A stretch of 64,000 nt of DNA from G965202665 sp965243835 (GTDB taxonomy: Bacteria > Actinomycetota > Acidimicrobiia > Spongiisociales > Spongiisociaceae): assembly GCA_965243835.1 (NCBI GenBank), contig OZ251578.1, positions 2,666,001-2,730,000 on the forward strand. Reading direction: 5' to 3'. Every line of letters begins with the position of its first letter. Positions within the stretch are counted from its first letter, which is position 1. A program made the translations under genes and the position numbers. The notes under the pieces were generated by a model, which saw only the letters and a program-made list of their open reading frames with translations, ran no database searches and had not been told where the DNA came from. This document shows, piece by piece, positions 18,201-27,732 of the stretch.

Positions 18201-21200
18201 CGGCCGCGACATCCAACCAGACGACTTGCAAGCGCCCGGAGGCGCCGTCCCCCGCGGTGCGCAAATGGGAGGGCAGGCCGCCGGACAGGTTGTTGCCGCA
18301 CACCCGCAACCGCCGCAACGCCGAAGCCGGACCGTCCGCCGCCGACCCGGTTACGTTCCCCGGTTGAACCACCCCTTCCACCCGCAATCCGGCGACCGGG
18401 GCCCCCAACCCGGCGGGAACGGAACCGGTGAACATATTGTCGTTCAAATACAATTCTTCCAGCGCCGTCAACTTCGTCAACCAGTCGGGAAAGGCGCCGG
18501 ACAGGTTGTTGCCGTCCAACCGCAACCAGCGCAACTTGCGCAAATTCCCCAACCGGGAAGGCGCCTCCCCGGTCAAGTCGTTCCCGTCCAACCGCAACCA
18601 GCGCAGGTTGGTCAAATCCCCGAAACGGGGCGGAATCTCCCCGGTCAAGTCGTTGCCGTCCAGCAACATCCATTCCAGGTTGCTCAAGTCGCCCAACCGG
18701 GCCGGCAACAACGCGCCGCTCAGCCGGTTGCCGCTCATGTCCAGCCAGCGCAGACTGCTCATCGCCCCGAACCGGGGCGGAATGAAACCGGACAAGCGGT
18801 TGTCGCTCAAATCCAAATCCCACAGCCCTTCCAACGCCCCCAACCGGTAGGGCAACTGGCCGTGCAACAGGTTGTCGTTCAACCACATCATCTCCAGGTT
18901 GTCCAAGTCTCCCAACCGGGCGGGGGTGGCCCGCGGCCGGGGTTCCACCGGCTCCGGCAAAGGCGCCCGCCCCACCAGCCGGTTGCGATCCAACAGCAAC
19001 CAAACCAGGTTGTCCAACCCGTCCAACCGCGAAGGTATTTTGTCCGACAGCAGGTTTCCGCCCAGGTTCAAACGGGTGAGGTAGGAAAGTTGGCCCAACC
19101 GGGACGGTATCCTGCCCGTCAACTGGTTGTCGTTCAGGAACAACTCCCGCAAACGGGACAGCAACCTGAACCCGGTGGGGATGGAACCGGACAGCCGGTT
19201 GTGCCCCAACCACAGGTGGGTGAGATTGCTCAAAGCCTTCAACTTGTGCGGTATATCACCCGACAAATCGTTGTTATTCAGCCGCAACTGCCGCAGGCTT
19301 CCCAAACTTCCCAACCAGGAGGGAATGGAACCGGACAGGCGGTTGTGATCCAGCCACAAATGAGTCAAAGAGGACAGGGTCTCCAAGGAGGGGACGGGCC
19401 CGGTCAAATCATTGTTGTCCAGTAGCAAATGGGTCAGTCCGGTCAGAGCCCCCAACCGGGCGGGGACGGTTCCCGCCAACCCGCTCCGCTCCCCCGGTTG
19501 CCGGCGGTAATCGCCCCGCAAGATCAGTTTGGTCACCCGCCCGCCGCTGACCGTCACCCCCGGCCAAGAAGCGACCCGCCCCCGCCCCCAGGAACGCAGG
19601 GAGTGATCGGAGGGCAACCCGGCGTTGGCCGCCACCCCCGCCCAATGATTGCGAACCGCCACCAGAATCTGGCAGTCGACCGCCAACGCCCCGTTGGACT
19701 GCGGAGCGGCCACGAACGACCCGTCCGAACAACCATCGGCCGACAAGTCGGCGAAGGCGGCAACCGCGCCGTCCCCGAATTCCCCCGCGGAAGCCGAACC
19801 GAGAACCGGCGGGGAGGAGCCGGCCAGTTTGTTGTCCGACAAGTCCAACTCCGTCAAGCGGGCGGAGACCGCCGCGCGGAGGTTATGCGACCCGGACAAC
19901 CGGTTGCCGCTCACGTCCAACACCGCCAAACCGGACAACCCGCCCACCCGCGCCGGCCAGGCCCCCGACAAATTGTTGTCCGACAAATCCAGCAGGGTCA
20001 ACTCGACCAGCCGGCCCAGGGCCTCCGGGACGGCCCCGGACAAAGAGTTGCCGCCCAGGTCCAGGTAGGCCAGGCTGCGCAACCGGCCCAACCGGTCGGG
20101 TATCAGCCCCCGCAGGCCGTTGTCCGACAAATCTAACACCCGCAACCCGGTCAGGTCGCCCAACCTGGTCGGAATGGAGCCGGTCAGGTTGTTGTCCGAC
20201 AAGTCCAGCCGGGTCAGATTGACCAGCCCGCTTATCCGGTCCGGGATCGCCCCCGACAGTTCATTGCCCGACAAATCCAAGTCGGCGGCGGAAGTCAAAG
20301 CGGTCAAACCGGCCGGGATGGAACCGGTCAGTTCGTTTTCCGACAAGTCCAAGCGGGTCAAACCGGTCAGGTCGCCCATCTCCGCCGGCATCGTCCCGCT
20401 CAGGTAGTTGCCTGACAGATCCAGGACGGTCAAACCGGTCAGGCCCCCCACTTCCGCCGGAAGGGTTCCGGCCACCCCGCCGCCGGCCAGCGACAGGCCG
20501 GTCACCCGTCCCTCGGACACGGTCACCCCCGCCCAGGACGACGCCCGGCCCGAGCCCCAAGCGCGCAACGGATGACGGGCGGGCAAATCGGCGTTGTCCG
20601 CCTGCCCGCCCCAATGGTTGCGCAAACCGATCAGCGCCCGGCAGTCGGCCGCCAAGGCGGTGTTGGAAGCGGGTTCGTGCACGAAAGTCCCGTCCGAGCA
20701 TCCCGTCGTCGCCAGAGTGTAGAAGGGGTCCACCAGATCCACTCCGGCCCCGGTAATCGTATAACCGGTCGCGGTTCCGGACACGGCCACGGCCTCCGTT
20801 TCCCCATTGATATCGTCCGCCGCGGCCGTCAGGCGGAAAGAGCCCGTCCCGCGCAACTCCCCCGCCGGAATGGTTATCTGGAAGGAGTTCGGCGCGGCCG
20901 CGTAATCAGCGGGGGAAGCGGAACCCGCCCCCACCGTCACCGCCACCGTCGTGTCCGTCGCCAACGGGGACGAGCCTTCCGGGAAAGAAGCGGAAACCGC
21001 GACGGTTTGGGCGCCCGCCCCTTCCACCACCGCCTCCGTATCCACCTCCAAACGAATGGTCTTCGGCGGCGCATCCCCGTCGGCGAGCGACACCGCGCCG
21101 TCGGAGACCGCAAACCCGGCCGCCGCCCCGGACACGGTTATCGACTCCGCGCCTTCCCCCGCCACATCGTCATCGGTCCCCGCCAGGCTGAAAGTGTTGG

Positions 21201-24200
21201 AACCGCTGGTTCGCCCGGCGGGAATGGTCACCGCAAAGTCGTCCACCGCCGCATAGTCGGTCCCGGAAACCGCCGAATCATTATCCGCCCCCACTGACAC
21301 GGTCACGATCGTGTCGGTCGTCAGATGGGCCGACCCGTCCGGGAAAGCGGCGGTAATCGTCACCGTCCCGGTTGTTGCGCTTTCCGTCACGGCGGAGGGG
21401 GAGGCGCTCAAACCGATCACGGTGGGAACGGCGTCCCCATCGGTGAGCGACAGCCGGGCGTCGGACACCGCGAACCCGGCCGCCGCCCCGGACACGGTCA
21501 CGGTTTCCGCGCCCTCCCCGGCCAAGTCGTCGTCCGTCGCCGTAAGACGGAAACTGTTGGAACCGCTGGTTTTTCCGGCGGAAATGGTCACCGCAAAGTC
21601 GTCCACCGCCGCGTAGTCGGTCCCCGCAACCGCCCCGTCCCCGTCTCCGCCCACCGAAACCGTCACCGTCGCGTCCCGGAGCATGGCGTTGGAGCCGTCC
21701 GGGAAGGAAGCCGTCACCGTAACCGTGATCGCCCCCGCGCTCTCCGCCGGACTCGCCGGATCGACGCTCAAGCCGATGGCGGTGGGCGAGCCGTCCCCGT
21801 CGGTGAGAACAAAGGACGCTTCCGACGCCGTAAACCCGGTCGCCATCCCGGACACGGTCACGGTTTCCGCCCCTTCCCCGGCCAAGTCGTCATCGGTACC
21901 CGACAGAACGAACTTGCCCGTCCCGCTCCTCCGCCCGGCGGGAATGGCGATCGTGAAATCGTCCACCGCCGCATAGTCGGTCCCCGCAACCGCCGTATCG
22001 GAGTCTTTGCCCACCGAAACCGTCACCGTCGTATCGGCGGACATAACATCGGACCCGTCCGGGAAGGAAACGGTTGCCGTCACCGCAATCCCGGCGGAAC
22101 TTTCCTCCGCCCGGACCGGGTTGAGACTCACGTTAATCCCGGTCGGAGCCGTATCGCCATCCGTAATGGACACCGTGGCGTCGGAAACCTTGAAACCGGC
22201 GGCCGCGCCGGACACCGTCAAACTTTCCACCGCCTCACCCGCCGTCCCGTCGTCCGTCCCCGACAAAACGAAAGTCCCCGAACCGCTCAGCCGACCGCCG
22301 GGGATGGTCACCGTGAAATCGTTCACCGTCGCATAATCGGTCCCCGCAACCGCTCCGTCGCCGTCTTTGCCCACCGACACGGTCACGTCCGTGTCTCCCT
22401 CGAACACCCGGGAACCATCCGGGAAGGAAGCCGTAACAAGCACCGCGGCGTCGGCGCCTTCGGTAATGCCGGTCGGGGCTCCCGCCCTGTCCCCGTTGGC
22501 GTCGACGCTCAACGTCACGGAAGTCGGCCCCGTATCGTTATCGGTGATGGACAACTCCGCTGACGTAACGGCCATTCCGGCCGCCGTGGTTGTTCCCGAC
22601 ACCGTCAACGCCTCCGTCCCCTCCGCTGCTTCGTCATCGGAGGCGGTCAAAGTAAACGACCCCGACCCGCTGGTCGCGCCCGCCGCAATGGTCACGTCAA
22701 AATCTTCCACCGCCGTAAAATCATCCGCTTCCGCCCTTCTGTCCCCGCCCTCCCCCGACACCGAAACCGAAATCACCGTATCCGACGGCAACACCGCCGA
22801 CCCTTCCGGAAACGACGCCGTTACCGCTATCTCGTTGCCGATGGAACCCTCCGCCACCGCCGTGGGAGCCCCGGCGCCGTCCCCATTGGCGTCCACCGTC
22901 AAAGCAACAGTCGCCGGAGGGTAGTCATTATCGGTGATGGAAATGGAAACGCCCCGCACCGACAACGCGCCCGAAGAACCGGACACCGACAGCGACTCCG
23001 AACCTTCCGCTACATTGTCGTCGGCGACCGTCAAATCAAACGACCCCGACCCGCTCCGCTCACCCTCCGCAATCGTAATAGTAAAATCACCCACCGCCGT
23101 ATAATCCGACCCCGCCGTCGCCGAATCCGCAACACTGCCGACCGACACCGTAACCGACCGCCCTCCCACCGAAGCCGCCTGCCCCCCCTCCAACGAAGCG
23201 GTAACCGAAACCGAACCAGCGCTATCCCCCTCGTCTACACCATGCGGGGCCACCCTCAAGGTAATCTCGGCATCTCGTTGGCAAGTAGCAATATCATCTG
23301 CTCCGCCTCCAAAATCAAGCCTTATCATCTCCGTACGAAGAGGTGCCGGTAATGATCCAGACAAATAATTTCCGCAAAAACTAAAAACCCTTAGAGAAGG
23401 TGAAATGGATGAAGGAAGAGTCCCTGTAAGAGAATTACATATTAACCCTAATCCAGAAAGGTTAGATAAATTCAACAGCGAAGGGGGTATAGAACCAGAA
23501 AAGCCATTTTGACTTAAATCCAAGAATTCTAGATACGGCAAATCGCCTAAAAAGGCAGGTACGGTGCCAGAAAGCCCTTCATTTATTGGAGAACACTGAC
23601 CTCCTTCTCTCGGTAAGTAACTGTGATAATAGAAAAGGGAAAGTTGACGTAGTTGTACCAGACGGCTAAAAGATGAGGGTATCGTACCTGAAAATCTATG
23701 GGCACCTAGTGACAAAGTCCTCAGTTGAACCAAATTGCCAAGTTCATCTGGAATAGAGCCGGTAAGCAAACTACCCAGACTCAAATATCTTAGGTTTGTC
23801 AAATTACCTAGAGACGCAGGAATTTCACCCGAAAAACGACTACTAATGAGAGATAACCTTTGAAGTTGTGTCAAGTTGCCAATTTCATCTGGTATTGAAC
23901 CGGTAATAGTATTATGATTCAAATCTAAAAATATTAGGTTTGTCAAATTACCTAGAGACGCAGGAATTTCACCTGAAAAACGATTTTGTTCTAATCTCAG
24001 TTCCTTCAAATTGAAAAATTTTCCAATAAAAGAAGGGATAGAGCCTGATAAATTATTATCGCTAAGATCTAAGGTAACTAAACTAGTTAAATTCTCAAAA
24101 GATGCAGGAATGGAACCTGAAAGCGAATTACTCTCTAACTCTAAAACTCGTAAATTAGTTAAATTTCCAAAGGATGTAGGAATAGAACCTGATAAAAATT

Positions 24201-25380
24201 CATTAAATCCAAAACGAAGGGTGGTCAAGTTTTCAAAATTTCCTAACCAGGAAGGAATGAAACCTGAAAGCAAATTATTTGTAAGGTTTAAATACTCAAG
24301 TTGTGTCAAGTTACCGAGTTCATCTGGTATTGAACCGGTAATAGTATTATGATTCAAATCAAGGTAGTTTAATTTAGATAAGTTACCTAATGAAACTGGT
24401 ATTGATCCTGATAGCCTGTTGAATGACAAGTTAAGATGTCTTAATTCAGATAACTCCCCCAACTCATTAGGTATGGTACCGCTAATTTTCCCTAACACAG
24501 AGGGGAAAAGAGTAAATTTTTCCACGCGACCCGAACTATTCCAAGTGATACCACTCCATGAAGTAACATCGCCATTCCAGGTTCTTAAGAGATGATTAGA
24601 AGGTAAATCAACATTATCAGGATTACTCGTCCAATGATTCCTTATCGCAATTAGTGCCCTACAATCGGATACCGATCCTAGATTTATAGAAGGATCAGTA
24701 ATATAAGTTCCATCGGAACACTCAGCATCATTTAAAGCAGTAAACGCAACTCCACCACTCTTAGTAGTAGATACTATATCATTTTGATCCCCATATATAT
24801 CAAATGACATAGGGAAATTAAAATTAGAAGCAAAATCACTATTATCTTCTGTGGCAACCTCTTGTTTATCGCGTGATGATATAGAATCTATAACTACACT
24901 ACCACTATACAGCTCATTGCCTAAATTATCATTATCTATAATCGAAATCCTAGTACCTAAAACATTAAATAAACTAGTAGAAAAACCATCAATATTCAAC
25001 TTTTCGGTATCCTCTATATTATCATCATCAACAATATTTAAATGAAAGTTGCTCGAAGCCCTAAACTCTCCCTTCGGAATAGTCACTTGCAAATCAACAG
25101 GTACGAAATCAACCTCTTCCGTTGCCAAACCACTAGACGTGAACACCCAAACGGCTATCTCTTCAGACAACGGTTCTTTGGGTAAAATCTCTGCTGTAAT
25201 TATAACCGGAATGCTACCGCCCCCTTCCAGCACAGTAGCGGGACTGACGCTCAACTGGATAACAGGCAACTCATCCGGCCCCTGCGCCAACGCCACCGAA
25301 GAACCGAATAAAAACAGGGCCATAACCCCAAACAAACCGGCTGGTAGTAATTTACCAAGTGAGGATTTCGATCTAGTCAT
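15202..25380 (-). CDS. Giant secreted Calx-beta / plant-type LRR / SLH-like surface protein, 3,392 aa
   Basis: Residues 1-33 are a Sec signal peptide (hydrophobic LFGVMALFLFGSSVALA). In order (approximate): one Calx-beta domain (38-150); an LRR-cap-like module and about 15 LRRs (220-700); seven Calx-beta domains ending ITDND or TDGD (703-1555); cap and about 10 LRRs (1558-1880); cap and about 16 LRRs (1882-2400). Five more Calx-beta domains (2405-3052), a Pro/Gly linker (3055-3200) and three SLH-like repeats (3205-3392; ITNGCGEGRFCPG, VTRSQMASFFVRAL) complete it. The LRRs follow the plant-type pattern LxGxIPxxLGxLxxLxxLxLxxN. Calx-beta domains bind calcium and mediate adhesion; SLH repeats attach proteins to the envelope. 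A large calcium-stabilised adhesin is the likely role. The start ATG overlaps the stop of the upstream Calx-beta frame. Confidence 0.9.
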   Translation of the reverse strand: MTRSKSSLGKLLPAGLFGVMALFLFGSSVALAQGPDELPVIQLSVSPATVLEGGGSIPVIITAEILPKEPLSEEIAVWVFTSSGLATEEVDFVPVDLQVTIPKGEFRASSNFHLNIVDDDNIEDTEKLNIDGFSTSLFNVLGTRISIIDNDNLGNELYSGSVVIDSISSRDKQEVATEDNSDFASNFNFPMSFDIYGDQNDIVSTTKSGGVAFTALNDAECSDGTYITDPSINLGSVSDCRALIAIRNHWTSNPDNVDLPSNHLLRTWNGDVTSWSGITWNSSGRVEKFTLFPSVLGKISGTIPNELGELSELRHLNLSFNRLSGSIPVSLGNLSKLNYLDLNHNTITGSIPDELGNLTQLEYLNLTNNLLSGFIPSWLGNFENLTTLRFGFNEFLSGSIPTSFGNLTNLRVLELESNSLSGSIPASFENLTSLVTLDLSDNNLSGSIPSFIGKFFNLKELRLEQNRFSGEIPASLGNLTNLIFLDLNHNTITGSIPDEIGNLTQLQRLSLISSRFSGEIPASLGNLTNLRYLSLGSLLTGSIPDELGNLVQLRTLSLGAHRFSGTIPSSFSRLVQLRQLSLFYYHSYLPREGGQCSPINEGLSGTVPAFLGDLPYLEFLDLSQNGFSGSIPPSLLNLSNLSGLGLICNSLTGTLPSSISPSLRVFSFCGNYLSGSLPAPLRTEMIRLDFGGGADDIATCQRDAEITLRVAPHGVDEGDSAGSVSVTASLEGGQAASVGGRSVTVSVGSVADSATAGSDYTAVGDFTITIAEGERSGSGSFDLTVADDNVAEGSESLSVSGSSGALSVRGVSISITDNDYPPATVALTVDANGDGAGAPTAVAEGSIGNEIAVTASFPEGSAVLPSDTVISVSVSGEGGDRRAEADDFTAVEDFDVTIAAGATSGSGSFTLTASDDEAAEGTEALTVSGTTTAAGMAVTSAELSITDNDTGPTSVTLSVDANGDRAGAPTGITEGADAAVLVTASFPDGSRVFEGDTDVTVSVGKDGDGAVAGTDYATVNDFTVTIPGGRLSGSGTFVLSGTDDGTAGEAVESLTVSGAAAGFKVSDATVSITDGDTAPTGINVSLNPVRAEESSAGIAVTATVSFPDGSDVMSADTTVTVSVGKDSDTAVAGTDYAAVDDFTIAIPAGRRSGTGKFVLSGTDDDLAGEGAETVTVSGMATGFTASEASFVLTDGDGSPTAIGLSVDPASPAESAGAITVTVTASFPDGSNAMLRDATVTVSVGGDGDGAVAGTDYAAVDDFAVTISAGKTSGSNSFRLTATDDDLAGEGAETVTVSGAAAGFAVSDARLSLTDGDAVPTVIGLSASPSAVTESATTGTVTITAAFPDGSAHLTTDTIVTVSVGADNDSAVSGTDYAAVDDFAVTIPAGRTSGSNTFSLAGTDDDVAGEGAESITVSGAAAGFAVSDGAVSLADGDAPPKTIRLEVDTEAVVEGAGAQTVAVSASFPEGSSPLATDTTVAVTVGAGSASPADYAAAPNSFQITIPAGELRGTGSFRLTAAADDINGETEAVAVSGTATGYTITGAGVDLVDPFYTLATTGCSDGTFVHEPASNTALAADCRALIGLRNHWGGQADNADLPARHPLRAWGSGRASSWAGVTVSEGRVTGLSLAGGGVAGTLPAEVGGLTGLTVLDLSGNYLSGTMPAEMGDLTGLTRLDLSENELTGSIPAGLTALTSAADLDLSGNELSGAIPDRISGLVNLTRLDLSDNNLTGSIPTRLGDLTGLRVLDLSDNGLRGLIPDRLGRLRSLAYLDLGGNSLSGAVPEALGRLVELTLLDLSDNNLSGAWPARVGGLSGLAVLDVSGNRLSGSHNLRAAVSARLTELDLSDNKLAGSSPPVLGSASAGEFGDGAVAAFADLSADGCSDGSFVAAPQSNGALAVDCQILVAVRNHWAGVAANAGLPSDHSLRSWGRGRVASWPGVTVSGGRVTKLILRGDYRRQPGERSGLAGTVPARLGALTGLTHLLLDNNDLTGPVPSLETLSSLTHLWLDHNRLSGSIPSWLGSLGSLRQLRLNNNDLSGDIPHKLKALSNLTHLWLGHNRLSGSIPTGFRLLSRLRELFLNDNQLTGRIPSRLGQLSYLTRLNLGGNLLSDKIPSRLDGLDNLVWLLLDRNRLVGRAPLPEPVEPRPRATPARLGDLDNLEMMWLNDNLLHGQLPYRLGALEGLWDLDLSDNRLSGFIPPRFGAMSSLRWLDMSGNRLSGALLPARLGDLSNLEWMLLDGNDLTGEIPPRFGDLTNLRWLRLDGNDLTGEAPSRLGNLRKLRWLRLDGNNLSGAFPDWLTKLTALEELYLNDNMFTGSVPAGLGAPVAGLRVEGVVQPGNVTGSAADGPASALRRLRVCGNNLSGGLPSHLRTAGDGASGRLQVVWLDVAAADHDDLGNCRRAVDLSVRPTSVTESAAAASVTVTADLVGYGVSGPAAWVRNGERVSYAGSLFGVSGNSRPALPDADLAVTVSVGAEGDGAESGVDYTAVDDFAVTIPAGQTSGSGRFSLAGTDDDAAGEGAETVSVTGVLAGTSVTGTSVTLADGDADPVRLAVRSSASGVSEGSGTTRVTVTVAFPDGSAVLDEDLAVMVAVGGEGDGAAEGTDYRTVSDLRVVISGGHRSGTGTFDLRVIDDGIAEGSESLTLSGTRAGYEIAGTSIAITDNDAAPTAIGLSVSPAKAQESAAAVTVTVTAAFPDGSAVLPSDTSVLVSAGGDNDSAVSGTDYTAVGDFSVTIAAGRRSGSGKFVLAGTDDDVAGEGAESLSVSGAAAGFAITDASVSITDGDAVPARIGLSVSPDSVGEGSGSADVTVTAGFPDGSAVLASDTTVTVSVGKEGDGATSGTDYTAVEDFSVTIAAGEESGSGKFVLTVTDDEATEAAESLTVSGTAEGSTDACPDFDRGEGGDMLIICDTAAGFTVSGASIAITDNDAVVVTESAVALAASPQSVDEDGGTATVRVSASLPPGTTAPAGGIMVGVSVGGVGDSATAGADYGRVDGLLAEIAAGESSGWVDFRLSVTDDDAAEGPESVSITGAALGYRVSGTSLTINDDDRETGTSPGGDGGVPGDGVGPPGPTGAAAQQQAPPPPAPPVDPPPPGGADGMPPVTPPAPPSPPPANPPSPPVAVDPPPSSPPVDPPPPGGDGSTPPSPPVVVDPPPPGGADGVPPAPPGPPVPPAGGADGVAPPPDAGSAPPPAPPAPPEEETCVGRFCDEDGSVHQTNIEQAADWGITNGCGEGRFCPGLSISRSQMAAFLYRAVAHRSGVPPSAARAVSLSDVGEGAWYGVFARWAVSAGVMSARGGEFDPGGVVTRGDMAVMLAAAFPALTDGSAAVGTFGDLDASGPTARAAGALHRAGVTRGCSTTPLRFCPDQPVTRSQMASFFVRALTALR

Positions 25381-27502
25381 TATCCGTTATCTCCACTTCT
25401 GTATTATTCACAGCAAATCCATCGGCCGAACCGGAAACTATCAGTTTTTCCGTATCCTTATCATTACCTTCAACGTAGCTTCCATCACTTAAATTACCAA
25501 ATACCAAAATGGTTTCCGGGTTTTCTACTATATTATCATCAACAATAGAGAAGGGAACGTCCACAAAACTAGATCCACTTGTAAAAGTGAGGGACAAGGA
25601 AAAAATCGAAGGGAGAGGAGGAGAAGGCATAGACGTAGGTGGAGGCGGAGGCATGGAAGAAGAAGAAATCGAGTAATCTCCGCTAGAATCGGATGTACCC
25701 AAGGTAGCTGAACCGCCAAACGTAACTGATGCTGTTCCATAACGATCAGCATTCTTCGCTACTATACGAGCCCTCAAGGTACCAGTACTACCTTCCGATA
25801 TAGTAGTCTGTCGAATATCTGTTATACCATTACCTACTCCTCTAAAAGTATAGACAAATAGATCTATCCAAAACTGTTGAGGTTCCTCGATTGTAAGTAG
25901 TGCTTTATCTATACCATATTTGCCGATATTGGTTACATCGGTGCTCCTAAAATTTCCATGGAACGTTACTGATTCATTTGTATCATATATCCTATCATCC
26001 AACACCGTAAAATTAAAGCCTACAGAACCAGTTTTTTCTCCATCTGGGATAGTCACTACAATATTCTCAAGTCCAGTAAAATCCATTCCTTTAGTCGCTA
26101 TATCACCCTCCTGCCCTGCAGAAATATTCACTGGAATGGCACCCCCTGCTACGCTACCTTCGGGTAAAGTAGCAACAACGGTTAGTCTTACCGTTCCGGC
26201 AGTTTCATAAACTTGTCCAGGAGTAACACTTTATTTTATATCGTTATCCCTAATAATCAACTCCGCGTTTCCTACATGGAAATCAGATGATAGGCCAACA
26301 AAACTAATGGTCTCGTCATTTTCATGTTTGGTGTCATTATTAAAGCTCATAGTAAAATTAGTAAAGGCTTCCGAACTTCCTGCCGGAATGGTCACAGTAT
26401 AACTCGAAGGAGATAAAGGATCAGTTACTGTATAGTCGTTATCAACCCCTTTTATAGCGGAATCGCTTTCTTTGCCAACTGTAATTGATATAACTGTATT
26501 GGTACTAAGTGTATTTGATCCTGGTAAGCTAGCAGTTATCCTTACAACCTTTGTATTAATATCCTCACGTACTGTATTTTGATTTCCAGTCGTATCAGTA
26601 TCAGCATCTAAACTAAAGGTAATATCATTATCAAGAAATGTAATCTGTGTAGTATTTATAGTAAAACCTGATGCCGTAGCAGAAACATTTATATTTTCAC
26701 CACCCTCAACAATACTATCTTCTAGTCCTGACAGGTCGAAAATGGTTTTACCACTGGGCTTACCTCTTTCAATAATTACACTGAACGGCGATACTGCTGT
26801 AAAATCCGTTCCGGAAATGGCGGTACCGCTACTCAGTGTTAACGTCACGGTTGTGGTTGATGCCAGCCTAGCTGAACCATCAGGGAATTCGGCAACCGCC
26901 GTTAATTTCTTTGTATCACCTTCAACTCCGTTACCTTCTATGCTCAAATTGATGGAAGTCGGCGGAGAATCATTATCTGTTATTGTAAGATGTGTATACG
27001 CAGTTGCAAAAAAACTTCCAAAAGACCCTCCTGTGCTAAGCATTCCTTTACCAGTAATAGTGATAGTTTTGGATAGTTCGCCAGCTATATTGTTATCCGT
27101 GCTAGATATTTTAAATGTTCCGGTTCCGCTAGTTCGTCCCGATGCGATAGTTAAGTCAAAATTATCAACCATCGAGTAATCTGTTCCCCTCCGCGCCGTA
27201 TTTCCAAACCCACTACCCACCGTCACCTCTACCGTAACCGCTGACATCTTGGATTCGGCCAGCGTCGCCGTTACGGTCACCTCTACATCGCTACTGCCCT
27301 CCGTTATCGTGGCCGGGTTGATGTTCAAGGCTAATCTCGGCAGTTCGGATGTTTGGGCGGAGGCGGGCGGCGGGAAGGCTAGGAGGAGGGCGGCTCCGAT
27401 GGCCAAGGTGGACAGAAGCATGACCGAATAGAGGACGCGGGCGACCGACGACGGGCCGCTCGTTGCCGTGCGCCGAAAACCAGAACATGAACTTGCCAGC
27501 AT
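25373..27502 (-). pseudogene. Secreted Calx-beta protein gene interrupted by one in-frame TAA
   Basis: The ATG at 27502 follows an aaaggagg site and begins a signal peptide (VMLLSTLAIGAALLLAF, then PPPASAQ). Calx-beta domains follow, with ITDNDSPPTSINLS as a domain boundary. The frame stops at TAA (26231-26233) in RDNDIK*SVTPGQVYE. The same frame then continues for 285 further codons with two more Calx-beta-like domains and ends VEITDND at 25373. Changing that single TAA to TTA would give IKLSVTP, the usual opening of a Calx-beta domain, so I read it as a point nonsense mutation. The last codons overlap the giant gene's ATG by 8 bp. GC content drops sharply after the signal peptide. As it stands a 423-aa truncated secreted protein would be made. 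Confidence 0.8.
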
Positions 27503-27531
27503 AAAGCCTCCTTTCCCCCTACTTGGCATTG

Positions 27532-27560
27532 ACTATACATAATATCCGGAGAGGGGGCAA
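27532..27560 (-). promoter_or_regulatory. Candidate sigma-70-type promoter for the Calx-beta locus
   Basis: On the minus strand TTGCCC (27,555-27,560) and TATAGT (27,532-27,537) are separated by 17 bp, 30 bp before the chosen ATG. Position and spacing fit; the -35 is imperfect. Confidence 0.4.
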
Positions 27561-27629
27561 ATTTAGCGAAAGAATATTTGAATCACAACGCCTCCGGGGA
27601 AGGGCGCGGCTAGAATCCGTTGCCTAAAC

Positions 27630-27657
27630 TGTAGATGGCCAGAACGTTGTTGACAGT
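27630..27657. repeat. IS481 left inverted repeat
   Basis: Begins TGTAGATGGCCA and ends GTTGTTGACAGT. It matches the reverse complement of the right end at 25 of 28 positions; the mismatches fall in the central four bases. Confidence 0.85.
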
Positions 27658-27732
27658 TTGGTTGTTGCATAGGTGAAGGCCTCCTGGTGTCATGGGGTGT
27701 GAAAGCAACCCTTGACACGGGAGGAGGCCTTC

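Noticed and set aside
15595..19425. A 1,276-codon plus-strand frame opposite the giant surface-protein gene
   Set aside because: The product is Arg/Gly/Pro-rich low complexity, as expected from the antisense frame of a GC-rich repeat gene. It has no domain or ribosome-binding site.
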